DNA of 64,000 bases. Source: TWA4 sp051879195 (GTDB taxonomy: Bacteria; Bacillota; Clostridia; Lachnospirales; Lachnospiraceae). The stretch lies in the NCBI GenBank assembly GCA_051879195.1, contig JBJELO010000217.1, positions 28,133-92,132 on the forward strand, in the 5' to 3' direction. The translations under genes and the position numbers were made by a program. The notes beneath the pieces are model-generated. The model saw only the letters and a program-made list of their open reading frames with translations. It was not told the origin of the DNA and ran no database searches. Every line of letters starts with the position of its first letter. Position 1 is the first letter of the stretch. This document shows, in pieces, positions 51,265-60,717 of the stretch.

Positions 51265-51645
51265 TTGTCGAACGATTTTGAAAGCAGAAGTACACATATT
51301 ATACATGAGAACGGCCAGGTGGGCTCCGTGCAGATTGCCGATGAGGTTATTGCAATCATTGCAGGTCTGGCAGCAACGGAAGTGGACGGTGTGGCTTCCA
51401 TCGAGGACCGCTCCGCCAATGAACTGGCAGGAAAGCTGGGTATGAAGACTGCACCGAAGGGTGTAAAGGTAACGGTTATGGATACGTCCGTATCCTGTGA
51501 TCTGTCTCTGAATCTGAAGTATGGCTACAGTATTCCGGAACTGGCTCTGAATGTTCAGGAGCATGTGAAGAATGCGATCGAGAACATGACAGGTCTGGCA
51601 GTGATCGACGTGAATGTCAGAATTGCAGGCATCGAAACGGAATAG
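51265..51645 (+). CDS. Asp23/Gls24-family envelope stress protein
   Basis: 126 aa, one Asp23 domain, with VIAIIAGLAATEVDGVASIE and the C-terminal VNVRIAGIE typical of the YqhY type found upstream of nusB in Firmicutes. Role linked to membrane or lipid homeostasis. The start is TTG 51265, 8 bases after AGGAGG; the TTG at 51259 is too close. A terminator-like hairpin follows, so it can be expressed alone. Confidence 0.88.
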   Translation: MSNDFESRSTHIIHENGQVGSVQIADEVIAIIAGLAATEVDGVASIEDRSANELAGKLGMKTAPKGVKVTVMDTSVSCDLSLNLKYGYSIPELALNVQEHVKNAIENMTGLAVIDVNVRIAGIETE

Positions 51646-51704
51646 CCTGTGCACAGAAGTATCCGTTGGATACGAAACCTTGATAATTTCAGACAATATA
51701 AAAT

Positions 51705-51732
51705 GGGGCCGGTGATATCTGCGCCCTTTTTT
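51705..51732 (+). terminator. Weak terminator between Asp23 and nusB genes
   Basis: GGGC (51706-51709) pairs with GCCC (51723-51726), followed by six T. The stem is short, so read-through is likely. Confidence 0.45.
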
Positions 51733-51771
51733 GTATCATCGGGAAAGATATTATTTACCTGGGAGGAATCT

Positions 51772-52185
51772 ATGAAACGCAGAGAATTAAGAGAGCATAC
51801 CTTTAAGCTGGTGTTTATGAAAGAATTTTACGCACCGGAGTTACTGGAAGAACAGACAAAGCTGTATCTGGAATCGGAAGAGCTGGCTGGCTATACAGAA
51901 GTAGAAAAAGACATGATAAAGGCGCGTGCGCAGGCGGTTCTGGAGAATACGGAAGAAGCGGATAACCTGATCAATCAGTATGCGAAGGGATGGCAGACAA
52001 GGCGCATGGCCAAAGTGGATCTGAGCCTGATTCGTCTGGCGCTTTATGAAATCCGTCATGATGAGGCAGTGCCGGCCAAAGTGGCCATCAATGAGGCTGT
52101 GGAACTGGCAAAGCAGTACGGCGGTGATGATTCCCCCTCTTTTGTTAACGGGATTCTCGGAAAGATTGTCAGGGCCGAAGCATAA
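51772..52185 (+). CDS. nusB: Transcription antitermination factor NusB
   Basis: 137 aa, all-helical RNA-binding protein that binds boxA with NusE (S10) during rRNA transcription. The N-terminal LREHTFKLVFMKEFY, the central TRRMAKVDLSLIRLALYEI and the end VAINEAVELAKQYGGDDSPS with FVNGILGKI are the NusB signature. The start at 51772 has GGGAGGA. Its stop overlaps the xseA start by one base. Confidence 0.95.
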   Translation: MKRRELREHTFKLVFMKEFYAPELLEEQTKLYLESEELAGYTEVEKDMIKARAQAVLENTEEADNLINQYAKGWQTRRMAKVDLSLIRLALYEIRHDEAVPAKVAINEAVELAKQYGGDDSPSFVNGILGKIVRAEA

Positions 52186-53387
52186 TGGCAGCCAGTATTT
52201 ATTCTGTGGAGCAGGTTAACTCCTATATTAAAAATCTGTTTACACAGGACTTTGTTCTGCGCCGGATTTATGTACGCGGTGAGATTTCCAATTGTAAATA
52301 TCACACGTCGGGGCATATTTATTTTACCCTGAAGGATGCTTCCGGTGTGCTGAATGCGGTCATGTTCCGTTCACAGCGCCCGAATCTGAAGATCAGGCTG
52401 CAGAACGGTATGAAGATTGTGGCCGGCGGCAGTATTTCCATTTATGAGCGGGACGGCCGGTATCAGCTGTATGTACAGACGGTGGAGGCCGACGGGGTCG
52501 GTGCACTGTATCAGGAATATGAGCGGCTGAAAGCGCAGCTGGAAGAGATGGGGATGTTCGCGCAGGAGTACAAGCAGCCCATTCCCCGTTTTGCAAGGAG
52601 AATCGGTGTTGTCACGGCGCCCACCGGTGCAGCGATCCGGGATATTTTCAATATAGCCTCAAGAAGAAATCCCTGTGTGACCCTGTATCTGTACCCGGCA
52701 CTGGTACAGGGGGAGATGGCATCGGCATCCATTGCTGCCGGTATCCGTTGTCTCGACGAGATGGGGCTGGACTGTATGATCGTCGGGCGGGGCGGCGGTT
52801 CTCTGGAGGATCTCTGGGCATTCAATGAAGAAGAGACGGCTTATGCCATTTTTCATGCTTCTACACCGATTATTTCGGCTGTCGGACATGAGACAGATTA
52901 CACGATAGCCGATTTTGTGGCGGATCTGCGTGCGCCTACACCTTCCGCAGCGGCGGAACTGGCGGTGTTTGATTACGAAGCTTATCTGAATACGCTGCAG
53001 GTACAGAAAGGGCGGCTGGATATGGCTGTGGATATGCAGCTGGAGCGAAAGAAAGCGCAGGTGGATTCCCTGAAAAGACGGCTGAATCTTCAGGATCCGG
53101 TCTACCGGCTGGAACAGAAAAAACAGCAGCTGGCCGGTCTGAAGCAGAGTCTCTCTTACAGTATGCAGAGCCGTGTCAGGGACTGCAGACACCGGACAGC
53201 TCTCTGCGCCGGGAAACTGGAAGCACTTTCTCCCCTGAAGCAGCTGTCGGGCGGATTTGCTTATGTCAGCGATGAGGCGGGAAAACCGGTACAGTCGGCT
53301 CAGGCTCTGGAACCGGGGCAGCTGATCGGGCTGCAGTTTGCAGACGGTAAAGTCCGCGCGGAAATATTACCCTCAGAGCAGCAGTAA
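52185..53387 (+). CDS. xseA: Exodeoxyribonuclease VII large subunit
   Basis: 400 aa. N-terminal OB-fold (about residues 5-100, VRGEISNCKYHTSGHIYFTL), catalytic domain with GVVTAPTGAAIRDI, GRGGGSLEDLWAFNE and SAVGHETDYTIADFVADLRAPTPSAAAE motifs (each conserved), and a coiled-coil C-terminus. Degrades single-stranded DNA with XseB. Slightly shorter than E. coli XseA (456). Confidence 0.94.
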   Translation: MAASIYSVEQVNSYIKNLFTQDFVLRRIYVRGEISNCKYHTSGHIYFTLKDASGVLNAVMFRSQRPNLKIRLQNGMKIVAGGSISIYERDGRYQLYVQTVEADGVGALYQEYERLKAQLEEMGMFAQEYKQPIPRFARRIGVVTAPTGAAIRDIFNIASRRNPCVTLYLYPALVQGEMASASIAAGIRCLDEMGLDCMIVGRGGGSLEDLWAFNEEETAYAIFHASTPIISAVGHETDYTIADFVADLRAPTPSAAAELAVFDYEAYLNTLQVQKGRLDMAVDMQLERKKAQVDSLKRRLNLQDPVYRLEQKKQQLAGLKQSLSYSMQSRVRDCRHRTALCAGKLEALSPLKQLSGGFAYVSDEAGKPVQSAQALEPGQLIGLQFADGKVRAEILPSEQQ

Positions 53388-53438
53388 AAAACAGGCTGCA
53401 GACAGGGATCAATCTCAATTTGGATGGAGTAGCTTGAT

Positions 53439-53684
53439 ATGGAAGAACAGAAAATGGAAGCCTGTGAAAAGGAACAGGAAGGATCCGGCATGCCTGTCGA
53501 AAAAGCACTGGAGCAGCTGGAAGAGCTGATTGACAGGCTGGAAAGCAAAGAGTGCACATTGGAAGAATCCTTTCATTTATATAAAGAAGGCGTTGGACTG
53601 GTCCACTACTGCAGTCAGGCCCTGACAGAAGTGGAGCAGCAGCTGGTGATTCTGAATGAGGAGGGGGAAATCAATGGATTTTAA
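53439..53684 (+). CDS. xseB: Exodeoxyribonuclease VII small subunit
   Basis: 81 aa. VEKALEQLEELIDRLESKECTLEESFHLYKEG contains the conserved helical hairpin of XseB; an 18-residue charged N-terminus precedes it. GGAG lies about 10 bases before the ATG. Overlaps the ispA start by 11 bases. Confidence 0.92.
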   Translation: MEEQKMEACEKEQEGSGMPVEKALEQLEELIDRLESKECTLEESFHLYKEGVGLVHYCSQALTEVEQQLVILNEEGEINGF

Positions 53685-54561
53685 TGAAATACTGAAAAAG
53701 AAAACGGCAGAAGTTCAGGCAGTGATTGACCGGTATCTGCCGGAAGAAACGGGACATCAGAAGACGGTGCTGGAATCCATGAATTACAGTGTAAAAGCAG
53801 GAGGAAAGCGTCTTCGCCCCATGCTGATGCAGGAGACATACCGGCTGTTCGGAGGATCGGACAGGGATATAGAGCCTTTTATGGCGGCAATGGAGATGAT
53901 GCATTCCGCATCTCTGGTCCATGATGATCTGCCTGCGATGGATAATGACGAGTACCGCAGAGGAAGACACACCACCTGGGTGGAATACGGAGAGGATATG
54001 GCCATTCTTGCCGGAGACGGGCTGATGGTGTACTGCTTTGAAACGGCGCTGAAAGCAGGCGAGATGACAAAGCACCCGGAACGGGTTCTTCGTGCTGCAT
54101 CCATTCTGGCTGAAAAATCGGGTATTTACGGTATGATCGGCGGGCAGACTGTTGATGTGGAGCTGACTGACAAACCGATCCCCAGAGACAAGCTGGATTT
54201 TATCTATGCACTGAAGACAGGTGCCCTTCTGGAGGCATCCATGCTGATCGGCGCGGTTATGGCCGGTGCGTCGCCTCAGGAAGAGGAAAAGATCATCAGC
54301 ATTGCTGATGATGTGGGTCTGGCTTTCCAGATTCAGGACGATATTCTGGATGTGATCGGCGATGAAGCTGTATTGGGCAAGCCGGTTTTAAGCGATGAGA
54401 AAAACCACAAGACGACCTATGTTACCCTGGAAGGACTTGACAGCGCCAAGGAAGAGGTACAGAAACTTTCTGAAAGGGCAATTCGGACATTACAGGAGCT
54501 GCCGTATGAGAATCCATTCCTGGAGCAGCTGATTCTCATGCTGGTAACCCGTGAAAAATAG
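53674..54561 (+). CDS. ispA: Polyprenyl (farnesyl/geranylgeranyl) diphosphate synthase
   Basis: 295 aa, trans-isoprenyl diphosphate synthase that condenses IPP with allylic diphosphates. First Asp-rich motif HDDLPAMDND (about residues 82-91) has the four-residue spacing of bacterial FPP synthases; second motif QIQDDILD (about 222-229). GGKRLRPML is the IPP site. GAGGAGGGGG ribosome site. In operon with xseAB and dxs. Confidence 0.92.
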   Translation: MDFNEILKKKTAEVQAVIDRYLPEETGHQKTVLESMNYSVKAGGKRLRPMLMQETYRLFGGSDRDIEPFMAAMEMMHSASLVHDDLPAMDNDEYRRGRHTTWVEYGEDMAILAGDGLMVYCFETALKAGEMTKHPERVLRAASILAEKSGIYGMIGGQTVDVELTDKPIPRDKLDFIYALKTGALLEASMLIGAVMAGASPQEEEKIISIADDVGLAFQIQDDILDVIGDEAVLGKPVLSDEKNHKTTYVTLEGLDSAKEEVQKLSERAIRTLQELPYENPFLEQLILMLVTREK

Positions 54562-54571
54562 AGGAACTGCT

Positions 54572-56440
54572 ATGATACTTGATAAGATCAATCAGGCGGG
54601 TGATATCCGGAAGCTGAAAGAGTCTGAATATGAAGAGCTTGCCAGGGAAATCAGGCGTTTCCTGATTAAAAAAATCAGTGCCACCGGCGGCCACCTGGCC
54701 TCCAATCTGGGTGTGGTAGAGCTTACCATGGCACTTCATCTGGTATTTGACCCGTCAAAAGATAAAATTATTTGGGATGTGGGACATCAGTCCTATACTC
54801 ATAAGATACTGACCGGCAGAAGGGCCGGTTTTGATGAACTGCGCAAATACGGAGGAATGAGCGGCTTTCCCAAGCGCAAGGAAAGTCAGTGTGATCCTTT
54901 CGATACGGGACACAGTTCCACTTCCATTTCGGCAGGTATGGGACTTGCCATGGCCAGAGACCGGAAAAAGGAAAAGTATTCTGTTATTTCCGTTATCGGT
55001 GACGGTGCGCTGACGGGAGGCATGGCGCTGGAAGCGCTGAATAATGTATCCAGCCTGAACAGCAATTATATCATTATTTTAAATGACAATGAGATGTCCA
55101 TTTCCAGGAATACCGGAGGAATCAGCGAGCATCTCAGCAAAATCCGCAGAACAGCGGCTTATTATGATCTGAAAGAACATATTACGGATCAGCTGGAGCG
55201 GATTCCTGCTGTGGGAAAACCGGTATTGAATGCTCTGACCAACGTAAAAAACAATATTAAAAAAGTTTTTGTGCCGGGCATGTTATTTGAAAACATGGGG
55301 ATTACCTATTGGGGACCTGTGGATGGACATGATGTGAAAGGGCTGGTGACGGTTCTGGAGAATGCGAAGCGTCTGAAAAAACCTGTGCTGATTCATGTCC
55401 TGACAAAAAAGGGGAAAGGCTACAGGCCGGCAGAAGAGCATCCGGAACGTTTTCACGGCGTATCGCCCTTTGACATCCGGACCGGCCAGGTTATTCAGAA
55501 AAAAACGGAGCCCGACTGGACGGATGTATTTTCAAAAACCATCTGTGAGGCGGCGCGGAAAAATAAGGATATTGTGGCCATTACAGCTGCTATGCCGGAT
55601 GGGACCGGTCTGACCCCTTTTGCCCGAGAATTCCCCAATCGTTTTTTTGACGCGGGAATTGCCGAACAGCATGCGGTGACTTTTGCGGCCGGAATGGCGG
55701 CAGGCGGGCTGAAGCCGGTGGTGGCAGTGTATTCTTCTTTTCTGCAGAGAGCCTACGACCAGATTATTCACGATGTCTGCATCCAGAATCTTCCGGTTGT
55801 TTTCGCAGTGGATCGTGCCGGTCTGGTGGGAAGTGACGGAGAGACGCATCAGGGAATTTTTGATCTGTCCTATCTGTCTCATATTCCCAACATGACGGTA
55901 TGCGCTCCAAAAAATATATATGAATTTCAGGATATGCTGAACTACGCATTTAACTATCCCTATCCTATTGCAGTCCGCTATCCAAGAGGGACCGGATGGA
56001 AAGGGCTGGCACAGTTCAGGCAGCCCGTTGCTGCAGGAGTGGCAGAATGGATTTACGATGAATCGGGAATTGTGCTTCTTGCAGTAGGCAGTATGGTGGA
56101 GACGGCGGTGGAGGTCCGCAGTCGGCTGAAGGAGATGGGATACAACGTTTCGCTGGTCAATATGCGTTTTGTAAGTCCCATCGATGACAGATGTCTTACG
56201 AAGGCAGTAAAAAATCACAGTCTTCTGGTGACTCTGGAAGAAAATGTGCTGAAAGGCGGTTTTGGAGAGCATGTCTGTACCTGGCTGGAAGATGACGGAA
56301 GCAAGGTGGATATTCTCAATGTGGCTGTACCCGATATGTATGTGGAACACGGCAACGTGGATCTGCTGAAAAAGGAGATCGGTCTGGATGCAGAGTTTAT
56401 CCTGAAAAGAATTCTGGAACGGATTGGAGAACAGGAATGA
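54572..56440 (+). CDS. dxs: 1-deoxy-D-xylulose-5-phosphate synthase
   Basis: 622 aa, normal length. First enzyme of the MEP isoprenoid pathway: pyruvate plus glyceraldehyde 3-phosphate to DXP, with thiamine diphosphate. GDGALTGGMALEALN with the Asn further on forms the ThDP/Mg site (about residues 148-180); the catalytic Glu is in GIAEQHAVTFAAGMA (about 365). Glycyl motif GHSSTSISAGMG also conserved. Start ATG 54572 with GAGGA; the GTG at 54551 is inside the ispA end. Stop overlaps tlyA by four bases. Confidence 0.95.
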   Translation: MILDKINQAGDIRKLKESEYEELAREIRRFLIKKISATGGHLASNLGVVELTMALHLVFDPSKDKIIWDVGHQSYTHKILTGRRAGFDELRKYGGMSGFPKRKESQCDPFDTGHSSTSISAGMGLAMARDRKKEKYSVISVIGDGALTGGMALEALNNVSSLNSNYIIILNDNEMSISRNTGGISEHLSKIRRTAAYYDLKEHITDQLERIPAVGKPVLNALTNVKNNIKKVFVPGMLFENMGITYWGPVDGHDVKGLVTVLENAKRLKKPVLIHVLTKKGKGYRPAEEHPERFHGVSPFDIRTGQVIQKKTEPDWTDVFSKTICEAARKNKDIVAITAAMPDGTGLTPFAREFPNRFFDAGIAEQHAVTFAAGMAAGGLKPVVAVYSSFLQRAYDQIIHDVCIQNLPVVFAVDRAGLVGSDGETHQGIFDLSYLSHIPNMTVCAPKNIYEFQDMLNYAFNYPYPIAVRYPRGTGWKGLAQFRQPVAAGVAEWIYDESGIVLLAVGSMVETAVEVRSRLKEMGYNVSLVNMRFVSPIDDRCLTKAVKNHSLLVTLEENVLKGGFGEHVCTWLEDDGSKVDILNVAVPDMYVEHGNVDLLKKEIGLDAEFILKRILERIGEQE

Positions 56441-57240
56441 AAGAACGTTTGGATATACTGCTGGTGAATAAGGGGCTGGCGCCTTCCAGAGAGAAAGCGA
56501 AAGCGCTTATTATGTCCGGTATTGTTTATGTGGACGGACAGAAGGAAGATAAGCCGGGTTCTGTATTTGATGAGGAGAAAACGGTGGAGGTAAAGGGGTC
56601 CACGCTGAAATATGTGAGCCGGGGAGGCCTGAAGCTGGAAAAAGCCATGGAAGTGTGGCCCATTACGCTGACAGGGTGTACCTGCATGGATATCGGCGCT
56701 TCCACAGGCGGATTTACGGACTGCATGCTGCAGAACGGAGCTGTCCTGGTGTACGCAGTTGACAGCGGCCGCGGGCAGCTGGACTGGAAGCTGCGTCAGG
56801 ATGAGCGGGTGATCTGTATGGAGAAGACCAATGCCCGTTATCTGGATCATGAACTGATACCGGAGCCCATTGACTTTTTTTCCGTGGATGTATCGTTTAT
56901 TTCCCTGAGCAAAATCCTTCCTCCTGCTTATGAATTGCTGAAAGAGGGCGGTCAGGCCGTGTGTCTGATCAAACCCCAGTTTGAGGCCGGCCGGGAAAAG
57001 GTGGGCAAAAAGGGTGTTGTCAGGGATCGGAAAGTTCATGTGGAGGTTATTGATTCCGTCCTGACCTGTGCACAGGCCATGGGTTTTACTACTCTCGGGC
57101 TGGATTATTCTCCCATCAAGGGACCGGAGGGCAATATCGAATATCTCGTATGGCTCGGCAAAGGCTGTGAACGTCCGGCAGAGGCTCCGTATATCCCGAC
57201 TTCGGAGCAGATAACAGTGAAAGCACATGAGGCGTTGTAA
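56437..57240 (+). CDS. tlyA: TlyA-family rRNA 2'-O-methyltransferase
   Basis: 267 aa. N-terminal S4 RNA-binding domain (residues 3-60, RLDILLVNKGLAPSREKAKA) and an FtsJ-like SAM methyltransferase domain with DIGASTGGFTDCML (about residues 86-99). Equivalent of B. subtilis YqxC, in the same gene order after dxs. In other bacteria TlyA methylates 16S and 23S rRNA; old annotation hemolysin A is misleading. Confidence 0.93.
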   Translation: MKERLDILLVNKGLAPSREKAKALIMSGIVYVDGQKEDKPGSVFDEEKTVEVKGSTLKYVSRGGLKLEKAMEVWPITLTGCTCMDIGASTGGFTDCMLQNGAVLVYAVDSGRGQLDWKLRQDERVICMEKTNARYLDHELIPEPIDFFSVDVSFISLSKILPPAYELLKEGGQAVCLIKPQFEAGREKVGKKGVVRDRKVHVEVIDSVLTCAQAMGFTTLGLDYSPIKGPEGNIEYLVWLGKGCERPAEAPYIPTSEQITVKAHEAL

Positions 57241-57246
57241 AGGCTC

Positions 57247-58119
57247 ATGAATAAATTTTATGTAATCAGCAATTACGGAAAAGAAGGCAGCCGGCAGATG
57301 GCACAGCGTGTCCGGGATTATCTGGTTACCAGAGGCTGCCGCTGCAGGCTGGATCCTGGTGTTTACGAACATGCGGAGGATGACCATGAATGGTACCGTT
57401 ATACGAATCCTGAAAGGGTGCCGGATGATACGCAGTGCATTCTGGTGATTGGCGGAGACGGTACCATGCTGCAGGCCGCCAGAGATCTGAAGCATAAAGA
57501 AATCCCCATTCTGGGAATCAACCTGGGAACTCTGGGTTATCTGGCGGAAATCGATCCATCTTCCATTGAGTATGCCATGGACTGCCTGATTGCGGATCGG
57601 TATACGGTGGAACGCAGGATGCTGCTTCACGGATCTGTTATCATAAACAGTTACTGCCAGACATCCGATTACGCATTGAATGATATCGTTCTCTCCCGGT
57701 CACGGGGGCTGGATGTGAATGATTATAATATATATGTGGATGGAGAATTACTGAATAAATATGTGGCGGATGGCATTATCATTGCTACGCCGACAGGTTC
57801 TACTGCTTATAATCTGTCAGCCGGAGGTCCGATTGTGGATCCGAAGGCTTTCAGTATTCTCCTGACACCGATTTCCCCCCATTCTCTGCACTGCAGAAGT
57901 ATTGTACTGCGGGCCGACTCCAGAATCGTAGTGGAAGTTACACAACGGCCCGGAAAAAGATTTGTTCCGGTTCAGATATGCTTTGACGGCAATGACAGTG
58001 GAGTGCTGAGACCAGGCGACCGGATTGAGATAGAACAGGCAGATATTACCGCCAGTATACTGAAAGTCAGTAATGTGAGTTTTCTTGAAACAGTGCGGCG
58101 GAAAATGTCAGAACGGTAA
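57247..58119 (+). CDS. nadK: NAD kinase
   Basis: 290 aa, ATP-dependent NAD phosphorylation giving NADP. GGDGTML motif (about residues 64-70), GTLGYLAEID, and the C-terminal TPTGSTAYNLSAGGPI are the family signatures. Placed between tlyA and argR as in many Clostridia. Short spacing (6 bases) from tlyA. Confidence 0.94.
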   Translation: MNKFYVISNYGKEGSRQMAQRVRDYLVTRGCRCRLDPGVYEHAEDDHEWYRYTNPERVPDDTQCILVIGGDGTMLQAARDLKHKEIPILGINLGTLGYLAEIDPSSIEYAMDCLIADRYTVERRMLLHGSVIINSYCQTSDYALNDIVLSRSRGLDVNDYNIYVDGELLNKYVADGIIIATPTGSTAYNLSAGGPIVDPKAFSILLTPISPHSLHCRSIVLRADSRIVVEVTQRPGKRFVPVQICFDGNDSGVLRPGDRIEIEQADITASILKVSNVSFLETVRRKMSER

Positions 58120-58134
58120 AATCGGAGGTTGAGT

Positions 58135-58605
58135 ATGAAGATCAAAAGACATGACAAAATACGTGAGCTGATCGGCAGGTTCGATATTGAAACACAGGAA
58201 GAGCTTGCTGAACGGCTGAACATGGAGGGCTTCAATGTGACTCAGGCGACGGTTTCCAGAGATATCAGAGAGCTTAAGCTGACCAAGATGCCCAACGGCA
58301 GGGGCAGACAGTGCTATACCCTGCTGAAAAAAGAAGAGGATGAGATGAAGGATAAATACATCCGGATTTTCTGTGATGGATTTGTATCCATGGACATGGC
58401 TCAGAATCTTCTTGTAATCAAAACGGTTTCGGGACTTGCCATGGCTGTAGCCGCCGCTCTGGACGGTCTTCATTTCCCGCAGGTTGTGGGATGTATCGCT
58501 GGCGATGACACGATCATGTGCGCAGTCAGAAGTGTGGAAGACACGGTAGTCCTTATGAAAGAAGTACAGAAGATGGTAAACAGAAACCGGGATAAGAAAC
58601 AGTAA
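58135..58605 (+). CDS. argR: Arginine repressor
   Basis: 156 aa. N-terminal winged helix (residues 1-75, TQEELAERLN and TQATVSRDIRELKL) and C-terminal hexamer/arginine domain with VGCIAGDDTIMCAVRS. Represses arginine synthesis and activates catabolism with L-arginine as co-effector. The start at 58135 lies 6 bases after CGGAGG. Terminator follows. Confidence 0.95.
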   Translation: MKIKRHDKIRELIGRFDIETQEELAERLNMEGFNVTQATVSRDIRELKLTKMPNGRGRQCYTLLKKEEDEMKDKYIRIFCDGFVSMDMAQNLLVIKTVSGLAMAVAAALDGLHFPQVVGCIAGDDTIMCAVRSVEDTVVLMKEVQKMVNRNRDKKQ

Positions 58606-58645
58606 AGTACGGCACAGAATATCTAAAGTATTAATTAAGATTATA

Positions 58646-58694
58646 AAGCAGGCATGAGAAATGTAAATATTTCAAAAAGTGCTTGCTTTTTTTT
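58646..58694 (+). terminator. Rho-independent terminator after argR
   Basis: AAGCAGGCA (58646-58654) pairs with TGCTTGCTT (58680-58688) with one wobble; inner GAAA/TTTC pairing; then eight T. Confidence 0.8.
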
Positions 58695-58713
58695 GATTCC
58701 TGAGATACAATTG

Positions 58714-58778
58714 GAACAAACATTCGAGAACAACTGTTCACAACAACTGTTCGCTATATTTGTTTACAACAACTGTTC
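58714..58778. promoter_or_regulatory. LexA-type box array upstream of recN
   Basis: GAACAACTGTTC (58728-58739) is a perfect GAAC-N4-GTTC palindrome, as in Gram-positive LexA/DinR boxes. ACAACTGTTC recurs at 58730, 58743 and 58769. A weaker copy ATATTTGTTT is at 58756, giving a 13-base period, and GAACAAACATTC at 58714-58725 is a near-box. A TTTACA at 58763-58768 could be a -35. Implies SOS control of recN. Confidence 0.6.
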
Positions 58779-58822
58779 TGACTGTACATCATCTGATTAT
58801 CTGATACAGGGGTTATCATAGC

Positions 58823-58838
58823 GTCAAATTTATTTGAC
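58823..58838. repeat. Inverted repeat in the recN leader
   Basis: GTCAAAT, TT, ATTTGAC: 7-bp arms, 30 bases before the recN ATG. Possible operator or small hairpin. Confidence 0.35.
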
Positions 58839-58868
58839 ACTTCCATCATTATATAAGGGGGAATTATT

Positions 58869-60557
58869 ATGCTGATGCATTTGCACGTAAAGAATTTTGC
58901 ACTGATAGAAGAAGCGGATATGGAATTTGGAGCGGGACTCAATATTCTGACGGGAGAGACGGGTGCCGGCAAATCGATTCTGATCGATGCGGTCAATCTG
59001 GCACTGGGCGGCAAAGCAGGTGCCAATGTGATCCGTTCCGGCGCGGAGTATGCCTATATTGAGCTCGTTTTCCAGGTAGAAGAGGCGGAAAAGATCCGTC
59101 AGCTTCAGGATATGGATATTGAGACGGAAGACGGTATTCTGATCCTGTCACGAAAGATTCTGAAGGGACGCAGTGTTTTCAGAATCAATGATATGACGGT
59201 TACAGCAGCAAAAGTACGCCGCATTACAGGCATGCTCATCGATATCCACGGGCAGCATGAGCATCAGTCCTTATTGTATAAGTATAAGCATCTTGAGATT
59301 CTTGATGCCTATGCCGGTCAGGATATCATTCCTGTTAAGGAAAAACTGGCTGATGCATACACCAATTATGTACAGCTGAGCCGCAGACTGCATTCTTTTT
59401 CCATGGAAGAGGAAGTGCGTCTGCGTGAAGTGGATTTTCTCCGGTTTGAGATCAGCGAGATCACTTCCGCATGTCTGAAAGAAGGGGAAGAAGAGGAACT
59501 GGAGCAGACTTTTAAGCGGATTGCCAACAGCCGGAGCATCATGGAATCCATGGGAACCGTGCGGGATGCACTGGGATACGACAGCAGTTCTGCAGCCGGT
59601 GAATCGGTATCCAGAGCCGTACGGGAGATCCAGTCGGTTCAGAAATTTGATGATTCCGTACGCCATATTGCTTCTCAGATTCACGATCTTGAGTCGATTC
59701 TGTCGGATATCAACCGGGATGTGGCTGCATATATGGATAGCCTGAGTTTTGATCAGGAGATTTATGAGGAGGTCAGGGACAGACTGGATCTGATCCGCTC
59801 CCTGCAGGCAAAATACGGCCGCAATTACGGTCAGATCATGGAAAGCCTCAGGGAGAAGCAGGAGCGTCTGCAGGAACTGGAGAATTATGAAGAGAACAGG
59901 AACCATACACGAAAAGCCTGCGAAACTGCGAAAAAGCAGGTACTCTGTCTGTGCGAACAGCTGTCTGTGCTTCGCAGAAAAGCAGCTGTTCCGCTGGTAC
60001 AGGCGATTACCTCCAGTCTTCAGGAACTGAATTTCCTTCAGGTATCGTTTGATATGCGTTTTGAGCGCTCCGGTCAGTTCGGAAGCAATGGTTTTGATGA
60101 CGCGGAATTCGTAATATCCACCAATCCCGGTCAGCCCATGCAGCCGCTGGGAGATGTGGCTTCCGGTGGTGAACTTTCCCGTATTATGCTGGCTGTGAAG
60201 TCTGTACTTGCTGATACGGATCAGATTCCTACCCTGATTTTTGATGAAATCGATACAGGAATCAGCGGTAGAACCGCGGCATGTGTATCGGAGAAACTTT
60301 CCCTCATCGGACAGACTCATCAGGTGCTCTGTATTACGCATCTTCCTCAGATTGCATCCATGGCGGATAACCATTTTATGATAGCCAAGGATATCGTGGA
60401 TCAGAAGACCTGCACCACTATCAGTCATCTGGAAGAAGAGGATTCTGTCCGGGAACTGGCAAGACTGCTGGGCGGGGTACAGATTACGGACGCTGTTCTT
60501 CAGAATGCCAGAGAGCTGAAAGCATCAAAAGTTCAGATGATGCACCGGCACAGCTGA
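58869..60557 (+). CDS. recN: DNA repair ATPase RecN
   Basis: 562 aa SMC-like ATPase that gathers broken DNA ends for recombination. Walker A GETGAGKS (about residues 29-36), long coiled coils (about 160-370), signature ASGGELSRIMLAVKSVL and Walker B PTLIFDEIDTGISG. AAGGGGG site before ATG 58869. Gene order argR-recN-spoIVB matches B. subtilis. LexA-type boxes upstream. Confidence 0.95.
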   Translation: MLMHLHVKNFALIEEADMEFGAGLNILTGETGAGKSILIDAVNLALGGKAGANVIRSGAEYAYIELVFQVEEAEKIRQLQDMDIETEDGILILSRKILKGRSVFRINDMTVTAAKVRRITGMLIDIHGQHEHQSLLYKYKHLEILDAYAGQDIIPVKEKLADAYTNYVQLSRRLHSFSMEEEVRLREVDFLRFEISEITSACLKEGEEEELEQTFKRIANSRSIMESMGTVRDALGYDSSSAAGESVSRAVREIQSVQKFDDSVRHIASQIHDLESILSDINRDVAAYMDSLSFDQEIYEEVRDRLDLIRSLQAKYGRNYGQIMESLREKQERLQELENYEENRNHTRKACETAKKQVLCLCEQLSVLRRKAAVPLVQAITSSLQELNFLQVSFDMRFERSGQFGSNGFDDAEFVISTNPGQPMQPLGDVASGGELSRIMLAVKSVLADTDQIPTLIFDEIDTGISGRTAACVSEKLSLIGQTHQVLCITHLPQIASMADNHFMIAKDIVDQKTCTTISHLEEEDSVRELARLLGGVQITDAVLQNARELKASKVQMMHRHS

Positions 60558-60629
60558 CAGCTTCTCCGGCTCCGGCTGCATTTTTTGCAATCCGCCTGCT
60601 GAAACCGCAGCTGGAAACCAGAAAATGCA

Positions 60630-60659
60630 TGATTCACAATTTGAAATTATCGCATAATA
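60630..60659 (+). promoter_or_regulatory. Possible forespore (sigma-G/F) promoter of spoIVB
   Basis: TGATTC (60630-60635), 17 bases, CATAATA (60653-60659). The -10 fits CATACTA in six of seven bases; the -35 is weak. spoIVB is forespore-expressed in B. subtilis. Confidence 0.3.
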
Positions 60660-60675
60660 ACCTCAGAGAGTAAGT

Positions 60676-60717
60676 TTCAGAAGCTGCCTGTCTGAAGCGC
60701 GGGAGGCAGCTTCTGAA
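60676..60717 (+). other. 14-bp hairpin between recN and spoIVB
   Basis: TTCAGAAGCTGCCT (60676-60689) and its perfect complement (60704-60717) with a 14-base loop. No U-run follows directly, so it is either a poor recN terminator or a leader element of spoIVB, 27 bases before its ribosome site. Confidence 0.55.
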
